A stretch of DNA of 64,000 nt, from assembly GCA_028279725.1 (NCBI GenBank), contig JANQNE010000001.1:92726-156725 (forward strand). The letters are read 5' to 3'. Below are positions 1 through 7,424 of this stretch, piece by piece. The first letter of the stretch is position 1; every line of letters begins with the position of its first letter. The position numbers and the translations under genes were made by a program. The stretch is from Candidatus Nanoarchaeia archaeon (GTDB lineage Archaea > Nanobdellota > Nanobdellia > Woesearchaeales > JANQNE01). Below the pieces are notes generated by a model that had not been told where the DNA came from, ran no database searches, and saw only the letters and a program-made list of their open reading frames with translations.

Positions 1-2
1 AA

Positions 3-743
3 ATAAGCGATGAAATCAAAGAACTACAGAAAGAAAAGATAGAAAATAGAGAGATATTCGACAGCAAGCGGGATCCAGAAAGAAATATGAGACATGCTAT
101 CAGAGACATAGCCTACACTTATGAAGATATAGAACTTACAAAAAGAGTAAGTAAGCTTATCTATTACAGCAAAGAAGCACTTTTCCAGTATAAAAATAAA
201 AAAAAGGTAGACTCATGGCTTGATTCAATAGAGAATCTAAAGAACAGATTAGATGAAATTCAGACAGATCCATCGACTATCGATCATCTTCTTAATAATA
301 TTTCAGGATATACTTCAGTCGCAAAGGAGATGGGAGATATAGTGATAAGGGAATCTAATATCTTGGTTCTTGAGGATGAAAAAGTAAGATCATTAAACCA
401 GATAATAGAAAAACAAGGTCTGATGGGAGAAAAAAGGCAGAAAAGATCAGATGATCTTGCCAGCTCATTAAACAATACATCTCAGGAATCCTCTTCAAAC
501 CTAATAATGGCACTCTTCGTGGTGATGTTTGTATTGATATCTATGATTTTCTTCCTGTTTGTCTCAGTTGACAGGCCTCTGCATGAATTGACCCATACCA
601 TCAATGAAGTAAGTAAAGGAAATTTCGATGTAACGATCGATAAAAAAAGCTATATTTCAGAGATAAGAGATATAAAAGAATCATTGGGTAAGATCCTTAC
701 AAGCATGAAACTATATGTTCTAAGATCAAAGAAGAAGAGATAG
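3..743 (+). CDS. HAMP-domain membrane protein, C-terminal part
   Basis: The reading frame is open to the left edge of the window, so the gene starts upstream; the first ATG at 87 is probably internal. The visible part is a long charged helical region, a hydrophobic segment (about residues 137-160 counted from that ATG), then a HAMP-like linker with the Arg-Pro-Leu entry and a Gly-Asn-Phe turn. It stops soon after the HAMP domain, with no kinase or chemotaxis-type signalling domain. By family logic it is a sensor-like or stalk protein spanning the membrane, with an outer helical domain. The ligand and partner cannot be told. Confidence 0.7.
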   Translation: MSDEIKELQKEKIENREIFDSKRDPERNMRHAIRDIAYTYEDIELTKRVSKLIYYSKEALFQYKNKKKVDSWLDSIENLKNRLDEIQTDPSTIDHLLNNISGYTSVAKEMGDIVIRESNILVLEDEKVRSLNQIIEKQGLMGEKRQKRSDDLASSLNNTSQESSSNLIMALFVVMFVLISMIFFLFVSVDRPLHELTHTINEVSKGNFDVTIDKKSYISEIRDIKESLGKILTSMKLYVLRSKKKR

Positions 744-745
744 AT

Positions 746-1090
746 TCAATCTTTCCTTATCTCATCTGCAATGATCTCTAATTTTCCTTCAAACTCTTCT
801 ACAGTTCCTTCAATATAGACAAAATCTCCTTCATCTACATTAACATCCCCATCCTTGAACAAAACAACAGTTATTGCCTTAGGCTGAGAAACACTTAATA
901 TTGCTATCTTTTCAAGGTCATTCACCTTCTCAACAACTCCCCTGATCTTAACATCCTTTTCAATATCCATGGCAGTTATCTTCTCGATAACCTTCTCTTC
1001 AACAACAATCTGCTCAGAGAAATAGAACAATACAACTAATCCAACGATAGCGCAACAAAGAGCTATTTTTAATAAAGTAGTTTCTTTCAT
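746..1090 (-). CDS. Membrane-anchored OB-fold protein
   Basis: This 114-aa protein has an N-terminal hydrophobic helix (about residues 7-25) that would anchor it or export it. The rest is a beta-rich domain with the pattern of an OB-fold nucleic-acid-binding (tRNA_anti-like) domain: Val-Lys-Ile-Arg-Gly-Val-Val near the first strand and Gly-Asp-Phe-Val-Tyr-Ile-Glu-Gly-Thr-Val near the fourth. It is convergent with the HAMP gene, and the two stops are 2 nt apart. Similar small anchored OB proteins are common in DPANN genomes. The ligand is unknown; nucleic acid binding is only implied by the fold. Confidence 0.6.
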   Translation of the reverse strand: MKETTLLKIALCCAIVGLVVLFYFSEQIVVEEKVIEKITAMDIEKDVKIRGVVEKVNDLEKIAILSVSQPKAITVVLFKDGDVNVDEGDFVYIEGTVEEFEGKLEIIADEIRKD

Positions 1091-1167
1091 CCCTTAACAA
1101 CATAATATAAACAGCTTAATAAATATTACCGAAAACTTTAATAATATCAAGAATCAACAAAATTATC

Positions 1168-1317
1168 ATGGAAAGGACAAACAATCCAAAGCAAAATGCA
1201 TGTTGTTCTGGCTGCATAATGTGGAACAACCACCAGCACAAATGCTGGTATTATTGGGAATACAAGAAAGCCTGCACTCAGTTTTTAGGAGAACAACAAC
1301 CTCCCATTAACAAATAG
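1168..1317 (+). CDS. Small Cys-rich protein (49 aa)
   Basis: A short frame with ATG at 1168 and TAG at 1315. It has five cysteines (12, 13, 16, 26, 36), three histidines or so in the middle and many aromatic residues (Trp, Tyr), so a small metal-binding fold is possible. A TATA-like element (CTTTAATAA, about 1135-1143) sits about 28 nt upstream of the ATG, as at other leaderless genes here. I do not recognise a family. The coding call rests on composition, promoter spacing and fit between neighbours. Confidence 0.5.
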   Translation: MERTNNPKQNACCSGCIMWNNHQHKCWYYWEYKKACTQFLGEQQPPINK

Positions 1318-1335
1318 ATTTCTAAATTAGTAAGA

Positions 1336-1346
1336 TTTTTAAATAC
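1336..1346 (+). promoter_or_regulatory. TATA element of lonB
   Basis: TTTTTAAATAC centred about 25 nt before the ATG at 1366. This spacing puts the transcription start at or next to the start codon. It supports a leaderless mRNA and decides for ATG 1366 over the in-frame TTG at 1354. Confidence 0.6.
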
Positions 1347-1365
1347 TTGATATTTGGTGTACACT

Positions 1366-3279
1366 ATGGCAAAAAAAGGGGTTAAGGAGCTGAAATTTAA
1401 GTCTACAAAAGAGATTTCAGTCTCAAAAAAGATTTCTGAACAGGTTATAGGCCAGGATAATGCAGTTGAAGTCATAAAAAAAGCTGCAAAACAGAGAAGG
1501 CATGTTATGCTTATCGGAGAGCCTGGAACTGGCAAATCTATGCTTGGCCTTGCACTAGCAGAACTGTTGCCAAAAGAAAAACTAGTGGATATTATCTCTT
1601 TCTTCAATCCAAACGACGAAAACACACCGCTGATAAGAACCCTTCCAGCAGGAAAAGCAAGAGAAACGATCGGAAAAGCAAAATTAGAATCATTAAACAT
1701 GTTCAAGAACCAGAATCTGCTCATGTTCGTCTTAGTATTGTTGGCCATGTTCACACCTTGGTGGGCTCGTTCACATTACTTAAAAACAGACGGACCGACA
1801 GCAGCAAACATAATCTTCGCAGCATTATTCTTAGGAGGTATGCTGTTCCTTGCAGCATTTGTGATGTTCACAAGTATAGGGGCAAGGATGGGAGCTCAAA
1901 AAAAAGTTTACGTTCCAAAAATAATCGTTGACAATTTTGCAAAAAAACAGGTTCCGTTCTATGATGCAACAGGAGCACATGCTGGAGCACTGTTAGGGGA
2001 TGTATTACACGACCCATTCCAGTCAGGAGGATTAGGAACACCTTCTCATGAAAGAGTTGTAGCTGGAATGATACACAAAGCAAATATGGGGGTATTATTT
2101 GTTGATGAGATTGCAACATTAAACCCAGCAACACAGCAGGAATTACTAACTGCACTTCAGGAAGGAAAGTATTCAATAACAGGCCAGTCGGAGCGTTCAG
2201 CAGGAGCCATGGTAAGGACCGAAGCAGTTCCTTGTAAGTTCGTATTAGTTGCAGCTGGAAACATAGAGACAATAAGGCATATGCATCCTGCGCTAAGGTC
2301 AAGGATCAGAGGATATGGTTATGAAGTTTACATGAACGAAACAGTAAAAGACAATGTTGAAAACAGAAATAATATAGCTGTATTTGTTGCACAAGAAGTT
2401 ACAAAAGATGAAAAGATCCCTCATTTCTCAAAAGAAGCTGTCGATGCTATGATAGAAGAAGCAAGAAGGATGGCAAACAGAAAAGGCCATCTAACTTTAA
2501 GATTTAGAGAGCTTGGAGGATTGATCAGAGCAGCAGGGGATGTTGCAAAACAGAACAATTCCAAACTAGTAGAGAAAGAACACATAAAAGAGGCAAAGAA
2601 GATAGCGAGAACACTAGAGCAGCAGATCGCTGATAAGATCATAGAAAGGAAGAAGGAATATGAAGTTATTATAACAACAGGAAAAACAGTAGGAAGAGTA
2701 AATGGATTGGCAGTCATGGGAGATGGCAACTCATTCTCCGGAATAATCCTTCCTATTGAATCAGAAGTGACACCTGGAGGAAAAGAGTCAGAGATAATAG
2801 CTACAGGAAAGCTTGGAGAGATCGCAAAAGAAGCTATAAAGAATGTTTCCGCAATAATCAAAAAATATTTCGGAGAAGACATCAAAGAAACTTATGACTT
2901 ATACGTACAATTCTTACAGACATACGAAGGTGTTGAAGGAGATTCAGCTTCCATAGCTGTCGCTACTTCAATCATTTCAGCATTAAAGAAGATTCCAGTA
3001 AAACAGGATATAGCGATGACAGGATCATTATCTGTAAGAGGAGAAGTCCTACCTATCGGCGGAGTTTCATACAAGATAGAAGCTGCCATAGAAGCAGGTA
3101 TAAAGAAAGTTATTGTTCCAAAACCAAATCTACAAGACATAATAGTTGATAAAGAAAAACTGAAAAATATACAGATAATCCCAGTTGAAAGGATCTCAGA
3201 AGTTTTGAAAGAAGCATTAGACTGGAAAGGAAAAGAAAGCATACTCAAAAAGATCGTAAAAGCTAACGGAGGAAAATGA
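1366..3279 (+). CDS. lonB: Archaeal membrane ATP-dependent Lon protease (LonB)
   Basis: AAA+ protease that unfolds and degrades proteins at the inner face of the membrane. Walker A is GEPGTGKS at residues 51-58 and Walker B is LFVDEI near 245. The AAA domain is interrupted by two hydrophobic helices (about 118-136 and 149-171), the mark of the archaeal membrane-bound LonB type rather than bacterial LonA. The C-terminal protease domain has the Ser-Lys dyad at Ser527 (in GDSAS) and Lys570 (in YKIEAA). At 637 aa it has normal LonB length. The ATG at 1366 is chosen from the TATA spacing. The stop overlaps the following zinc-ribbon gene by an ATGA. Confidence 0.95.
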   Translation: MAKKGVKELKFKSTKEISVSKKISEQVIGQDNAVEVIKKAAKQRRHVMLIGEPGTGKSMLGLALAELLPKEKLVDIISFFNPNDENTPLIRTLPAGKARETIGKAKLESLNMFKNQNLLMFVLVLLAMFTPWWARSHYLKTDGPTAANIIFAALFLGGMLFLAAFVMFTSIGARMGAQKKVYVPKIIVDNFAKKQVPFYDATGAHAGALLGDVLHDPFQSGGLGTPSHERVVAGMIHKANMGVLFVDEIATLNPATQQELLTALQEGKYSITGQSERSAGAMVRTEAVPCKFVLVAAGNIETIRHMHPALRSRIRGYGYEVYMNETVKDNVENRNNIAVFVAQEVTKDEKIPHFSKEAVDAMIEEARRMANRKGHLTLRFRELGGLIRAAGDVAKQNNSKLVEKEHIKEAKKIARTLEQQIADKIIERKKEYEVIITTGKTVGRVNGLAVMGDGNSFSGIILPIESEVTPGGKESEIIATGKLGEIAKEAIKNVSAIIKKYFGEDIKETYDLYVQFLQTYEGVEGDSASIAVATSIISALKKIPVKQDIAMTGSLSVRGEVLPIGGVSYKIEAAIEAGIKKVIVPKPNLQDIIVDKEKLKNIQIIPVERISEVLKEALDWKGKESILKKIVKANGGK

Positions 3280-3431
3280 TGAAACTGAGCGAAATAGAAC
3301 AATGCCCTCAGTGCGGCAGTTCAAACGTAGTTTATAGTGAGAAAAAAGATGAGATCATATGCAAGGATTGCGGCGCTATAACATCAGAGCTTACACCTGA
3401 GATGCAGAAAAAGCTTGAAAAGGCAAGTGAA
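3276..3431 (+). CDS. TFIIB-type zinc-ribbon mini-protein (51 aa)
   Basis: Starts inside the lonB stop (ATGA overlap; a second ATG follows at 3279), so it is translationally coupled to lonB. Two CxxC knuckles (CPQCG and CKDCG, about 18 residues apart) form a zinc ribbon of the TFIIB N-terminal kind, followed by a short charged helix. There is no cyclin-fold core, so it is not TFIIB itself. Its role is unknown; a nucleic-acid or protein-binding adaptor is a guess. Confidence 0.65.
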
Positions 3432-3442
3432 GTTTTGAAGAA

Positions 3443-3763
3443 TTAATCTATCTTAAACTCAAAACTTTCTTCCATGTCTTCTTCATGTCTTGTTATAGTT
3501 AAACTCACCGCTTCTTTAGGGTTCTTGGTCTTTAGTTTCTTCTTAAGTTCTTGAGTAAGGTCATAGTTCCATACAGACCATATCCTATCTACTTCTTCCC
3601 CATTCTCTTCAATAACATCAGAAGTCATCAATGCTTCAGTCATAGGATTCTTTGTAAAATCCCAATTCTTTATCTTCAGTTTTTTTGTTTCATTACCTTC
3701 AAATCTTAGATAGGTATCATAGCTGCTTTTCTTTTTCTCTACTTGATATTTCCATTTTGCCAT
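3443..3763 (-). CDS. Conserved-looking hypothetical protein (106 aa)
   Basis: A lysine- and glutamate-rich soluble protein, with beta-type alternation in the first 45 residues and an amphipathic Leu-Lys helix around residues 70-82. It has no signal peptide and no motif I recognise. A GGAGAG site lies upstream of the ATG. It follows kae1 by about 50 nt on the same strand, separated by a hairpin that may end the kae1 message. No function is proposed. Confidence 0.6.
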   Translation of the reverse strand: MAKWKYQVEKKKSSYDTYLRFEGNETKKLKIKNWDFTKNPMTEALMTSDVIEENGEEVDRIWSVWNYDLTQELKKKLKTKNPKEAVSLTITRHEEDMEESFEFKID

Positions 3764-3788
3764 TTTATTCTCTCCGAGCTTTGCGAGT

Positions 3789-3822
3789 GAGACACCAGAA
3801 ATCTCTGATTTCTCAGTGTCTC
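3789..3822. terminator. Two-part hairpin at the 3' end of kae1
   Basis: GAGACAC (3789-3795) pairs with GTGTCTC (3816-3822), and inside it AGAAATC (3797-3803) pairs with GATTTCT (3807-3813) around a 3-nt loop. The kae1 stop codon lies in it. It could be a transcript end or processing structure between kae1 and the 106-aa gene; there is no strong T run, so the terminator label is uncertain. Confidence 0.4.
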
Positions 3823-4790
3823 CATATTACTTCTATATCATCTGTTCTTTCATACGGCTTTATAATAGTATCTGTTTTAACACCAGCATTATGTTCAATA
3901 ATTCCAAGCCATGCGATCATAGCAGCATTATCAACTAAAAATTGGTTCTCAGGGATAAAACTTTCCCCTCCAAATTCTTTGCACATTATATCAGACATCT
4001 CCTGTAATCTTTTATTGCAGGCAACTCCCCCACCAAGCAATAACTCTTTCTTACCGCAATGTGCCATCGCTCTCTCACTTACTTCCAAAAGCATAGCAAA
4101 TACAGTTTCCTGAACAGAATAACAAAGATCTTCAACCTTATATTTTCCAGAATCATATTTCTGTTTCAAATTTGTCAATAATCCACCAAAACTGACATCC
4201 ATTCCTTTCACAGAATAAGGCAGTTCGATAAACTCTTTCCCTTTCAAAGCTAACTCATATATCTTTGGGCCTCCGGGAAATCCTAATCCAATATACCTTG
4301 CAAAACTGTCTAAGAAATTACCGATTCCAATATCCAATGTCTCTCCAAAGATCCTATACTTTCCACCATCATAAGCAATTACTTGTGTATTTGCTCCAGA
4401 AGCATACAATAACACAGGATCTTTTGATTTTGTCTTTATCCTTCCTATCTCAAGATGTGCAATACAGTGATTAACACCGATAACTGGCTTCTTCAGCAAC
4501 AGTCCTAAAGCTCTTGCAGAAAACGCTCCGATCCTCAAACAATGCCCTATCCCCGGACTTTGTGAAAAAGCGATCAGGTCGATATCTTTTATTTTCTTCC
4601 CAGCTTTATCCAAAGCTCTCTTGATAACATCATCACAGATTGAAACATGATGGTCAGCAACCTGGGCAGGGATCATCCCGCCGCTTTCAGTACTGACAGC
4701 ATCCTTTTCATTAGAATAAACATTACCTTTATCATCAACTACACTAACACCAAAAGTATGCGCAGTTGATTCTATTCCAAGGCATAACAT
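3813..4790 (-). CDS. kae1: tRNA N6-threonylcarbamoyladenosine synthase Kae1
   Basis: Catalytic subunit of KEOPS, which makes t6A37 on ANN-decoding tRNAs. The start MLCLGIEST at 4790 matches the family N-terminus; the frame extends 19 codons further but would overlap the upstream gene. Seen are the metal-binding His pair in ADHHVSICDD, the second His motif in VNHCIAHLE, and the ASGANTQ nucleotide loop (usually SGGNTQ). At 325 aa it is a standalone Kae1; many archaea fuse it to the Bud32 kinase, which is absent here. It lies 1 nt after the upstream gene, so the two are coupled. Confidence 0.93.
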   Translation of the reverse strand: MLCLGIESTAHTFGVSVVDDKGNVYSNEKDAVSTESGGMIPAQVADHHVSICDDVIKRALDKAGKKIKDIDLIAFSQSPGIGHCLRIGAFSARALGLLLKKPVIGVNHCIAHLEIGRIKTKSKDPVLLYASGANTQVIAYDGGKYRIFGETLDIGIGNFLDSFARYIGLGFPGGPKIYELALKGKEFIELPYSVKGMDVSFGGLLTNLKQKYDSGKYKVEDLCYSVQETVFAMLLEVSERAMAHCGKKELLLGGGVACNKRLQEMSDIMCKEFGGESFIPENQFLVDNAAMIAWLGIIEHNAGVKTDTIIKPYERTDDIEVIWRH

Positions 4791-4791
4791 T

Positions 4792-5595
4792 TTATCTTGC
4801 AGGCTCTGGAACAGGATTTTCCATTCTTTTGTAGAGTTCTTTTTCAAATCCTTTGAACAGTCTTGTTATCTCTGATGAAATCTTGTCCTTATGTCCTTCA
4901 GGAACAATTACAACAGCATGATGCACATCTCCTCCACTCATAGGTAAAGGGCATTCAACATGTTCTAGTTCGATTTCATAAGGTGTGTTTGAATAGACTC
5001 CGATGCCAGAACAATATTTATTTCCATTAGCTGGATCCATCTCTATTTCTGAGAATTTAATTCCTCCATCACACCAAATATTTATCATTGAACAGATATC
5101 ACTTAGTCTGTTTCCGATAGCAGCAACATGGGTCTCTCTTATTTCATATCCTTCTTTCATGATTACTGGCTCATGCCTAAGGTCACTAAGACTCTTTGAC
5201 TCATGCAAATATATGACTGGTCCGTCAGAATTTAATGAAAATGCCCCAGATTTAGGTATCACTATTCTTCCATATCTTTCAGCTGTCTGCTCTATGATCC
5301 TTCTGCTCCCATTTTCTGAATCATTATATCCTATTTTTAACTTCCCGTCGATTACAGTTATTTCATCATGGCCTTTTGATTCTGATGTAAAATCTCCTTC
5401 AGGAAATCTCCAATACATAGGATTTGGATCTCTCCCCTGATCTAACTCCCATCCTGCAACAGTCCCTTTCCTAAGCTCATGGACCTCTGCTGGATCTTTA
5501 AATTCTCCGTCAAATATATGGCATACACCTGGATTTCCCTTCTTCAGTTCCTTTGTATCTGGTTTTTTCCTTACGAAATCTTCAAGACTTATCAT
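4792..5595 (-). CDS. Unrecognised soluble protein upstream of kae1
   Basis: About 267 aa from ATG 5595, preceded by a GGGGG purine run 6-7 nt upstream; an in-frame ATG at 5610 is the alternative. It has no signal peptide or transmembrane segment. The sequence is mixed alpha/beta with several beta-rich stretches (Ile-Thr-Val-Ile-Asp-Gly-Lys-Leu-Lys-Ile) and an HH pair in GGDVHHAVV. I do not recognise a family. Its 1-nt spacing to kae1 points to joint expression, but a link to t6A modification is only a hypothesis. Confidence 0.7.
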   Translation of the reverse strand: MISLEDFVRKKPDTKELKKGNPGVCHIFDGEFKDPAEVHELRKGTVAGWELDQGRDPNPMYWRFPEGDFTSESKGHDEITVIDGKLKIGYNDSENGSRRIIEQTAERYGRIVIPKSGAFSLNSDGPVIYLHESKSLSDLRHEPVIMKEGYEIRETHVAAIGNRLSDICSMINIWCDGGIKFSEIEMDPANGNKYCSGIGVYSNTPYEIELEHVECPLPMSGGDVHHAVVIVPEGHKDKISSEITRLFKGFEKELYKRMENPVPEPAR

Positions 5596-5659
5596 TTTAT
5601 CCCCCATCACCCTCTGTAAAGCTGTAAATTATAGCCCATTTTTAAGTCTTTTGGGTAAA

Positions 5660-5670
5660 TTTATATATAA
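5660..5670 (+). promoter_or_regulatory. TATA element before the 5690 gene
   Basis: TTTATATATAA centred 25-26 nt upstream of the ATG at 5690. This supports a leaderless transcript and the choice of that ATG over the earlier TTG/GTG codons at 5678-5684. Confidence 0.55.
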
Positions 5671-5689
5671 CAGATGATTGGTTGTAGTT

Positions 5690-6448
5690 ATGATTAATGA
5701 AAGGGATATAGAAGATGACATAACGTTTTTGAATGATTTTAAGAATAATGTTGTTCGTTCTATGAACCTTAGGCTAAATATTTCTAAAAAAAGAATCGAA
5801 GCCATTAGATTGCTTGAAGAAAATCATCTGGATCCTGAGGGGATTAAACTGCTGAGAGGATGTATCAGGAATGAGAGAAGGTTTTTGAAAATTATTGAAA
5901 GTGGGCTGAAAGAATCAAGAGATAAATTATTGAATATTTATGCCTGGACTGATGGAAACATAAAAGATAAGGAATTTAAAAGAAAAACTAAAAGATTGAT
6001 GGATGTAGTTGAGATATTTTATTCTAAAATTATATCTATTGGGCACAGACTGCAGTTAGAAGAGAAGTTTATCAATAAACAGGATAAGAAATCATTCAAG
6101 GAATTTGTAAAAATGTGGAATAAAGAGATCAAGTTAAACAGGAAATTACTTAAAAAGATAGTAGATGGTGGAGATTTAGCTGGCTATTTCAGAAAAATAA
6201 GGATTATAGCAAAAAAAGTCTTAAAAGCAGGAGCAATTGGTGGAGTTCTAGGAGCATTCATCAAAAAGTTTTATTTTGTTCCTGAATTTACAAAACAGAT
6301 TCCTGAAAACCAGCAAATATTGATCTCAGCAGCAGTTTTTGCTTTCATGGCAGCCGCTGCAACAACTCTTACAACATTGGAAAATATAGAACAGCAGATA
6401 GAAATCATTAACACCGCTGAATTGGAAAAAGCAAAGAGGAGCATTTAA
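5690..6448 (+). CDS. Helical membrane-associated hypothetical protein
   Basis: 252 aa from ATG 5690. The first about 170 residues are strongly helical and rich in Lys, Glu and Ile, likely coiled coil. Near the C-terminus are two hydrophobic stretches (about 178-195, Gly/Ala-rich, and 208-230, Ala-rich) that could form a hairpin in the membrane. I recognise no family. It is followed 6 nt later by a secreted protein on the same strand, so the pair may act at the membrane together. Confidence 0.6.
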   Translation: MINERDIEDDITFLNDFKNNVVRSMNLRLNISKKRIEAIRLLEENHLDPEGIKLLRGCIRNERRFLKIIESGLKESRDKLLNIYAWTDGNIKDKEFKRKTKRLMDVVEIFYSKIISIGHRLQLEEKFINKQDKKSFKEFVKMWNKEIKLNRKLLKKIVDGGDLAGYFRKIRIIAKKVLKAGAIGGVLGAFIKKFYFVPEFTKQIPENQQILISAAVFAFMAAAATTLTTLENIEQQIEIINTAELEKAKRSI

Positions 6449-6454
6449 TTTAAT

Positions 6455-6889
6455 ATGAAAAAATCATTAGCATTACTTTCAATCCTGGCACTAGTTCTAA
6501 TCCTTGTCGCATACACAACAGAAAAAGAGACTACAACATTAACACCAGGAGAGATAAACAAGATGGCATTATCTTACATAGACTCAAAATATAATTCTCC
6601 TTCAGACATAACAATGGGGAACTCAACATACCACAATAACTTTGCAGGAAAAGAAGATGTAACAATAGTTCCGATAAACTTCAACTATAATCCTGAAAGA
6701 AGCACAGTTGAAAAAAAAGCAATCCAAGAAGAAGTAAGACAATCACTTCTTACAGGCCTCGCAGTAATAGACAGCTTAGATCCAAACAAGCAACTAAAAC
6801 GTTCAGATTGCGTAACAGTCACAGGACAACTCATCATCACAAAAGATGAAAAAGTAATTCCAATGACTTATCATAAGGTGTGTGAATAA
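6455..6889 (+). CDS. Secreted or anchored hypothetical protein with lost lipobox
   Basis: 144 aa with a classical Lys-Lys then Leu-rich signal segment (residues 2-19). Where a lipobox cysteine would be expected (Leu-Val-Ala-Cys) the codon reads Tyr (TAC), one base away from TGC. The mature part contains a central Ser/Thr/Asn-rich region and two cysteines near the C-terminus (in SDCVTV and HKVCE) that could form a disulfide. The role is unknown. It probably shares a transcript with the gene 6 nt upstream. Confidence 0.6.
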   Translation: MKKSLALLSILALVLILVAYTTEKETTTLTPGEINKMALSYIDSKYNSPSDITMGNSTYHNNFAGKEDVTIVPINFNYNPERSTVEKKAIQEEVRQSLLTGLAVIDSLDPNKQLKRSDCVTVTGQLIITKDEKVIPMTYHKVCE

Positions 6890-7285
6890 CTATTTCTCTT
6901 TCCATTTCTTAAAGAAATTATAAGGAGTTTCCTTTTCTAGATTTCTCATAAACAAGAATATCTTTCCCATCAACAGATCCAATTCTTTAAAATAATCCAA
7001 ATAAACATCTTCTTTGATGTATCCAAGATCCTTACATAAAGAAAGTAAAACATCCAATTCCTTAGCAGAACCATACGCAGTATTCACATAATTTAGAAAA
7101 TCCTTCTTACTTCTTTTACTAGAACCTTCAGCAATATTTAACGGAATACTAACAGCTGTTCTTCTCATCTGCGGGATTATGTTGTCACTCTCTTCCTTTG
7201 GGATTTTGTCTAATAATTTATATACTTTCAAAGCAAAACTATAACCTAATTTCCAGATCTCGATATTCTTGTGTAATCTCGCCAT
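6890..7285 (-). CDS. Four-helix bundle protein, 23S rRNA IVS (S23) family
   Basis: 131 aa with family marks: an N-terminal LHKNIEIWK segment, a central RRTAVSIPLNIAEGSSK stretch, then KDFLNYVNTAYGSAKEL. The family is best known from bacteria, where members are encoded in intervening sequences inside 23S rRNA genes. Here the gene sits on the same strand just past the 3' end of 23S. A CTTTTATTTTT element about 30 nt before the ATG suggests its own promoter. Function is unknown for the family; RNA binding has been suggested. Confidence 0.85.
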   Translation of the reverse strand: MARLHKNIEIWKLGYSFALKVYKLLDKIPKEESDNIIPQMRRTAVSIPLNIAEGSSKRSKKDFLNYVNTAYGSAKELDVLLSLCKDLGYIKEDVYLDYFKELDLLMGKIFLFMRNLEKETPYNFFKKWKEK

Positions 7286-7398
7286 TAAAAGAGGGAATCA
7301 AAACAAAAATAAAAGTTTTTCTATGGTTCAGAACACTACTGGTTTGATAATAAAGCTCACACTAATTCTAGTTTTTTCCAAAGAAAAATAAATGAAAA

Positions 7399-7412
7399 AA
7401 CCATGCATAGAC
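7399..7412 (-). other. 3' arm of the 23S rRNA processing stem
   Basis: AACCATGCATAGAC here is perfectly complementary to GTCTATGCATGGTT at 10327-10340. The adjoining GAAATGAAA (7415-7423) also pairs with TTTCATTTC near 10312-10320. Together they form the long helix that closes pre-23S rRNA and is cut during maturation in archaea. Confidence 0.8.
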
Positions 7413-7424
7413 TTTGAAATGAAA

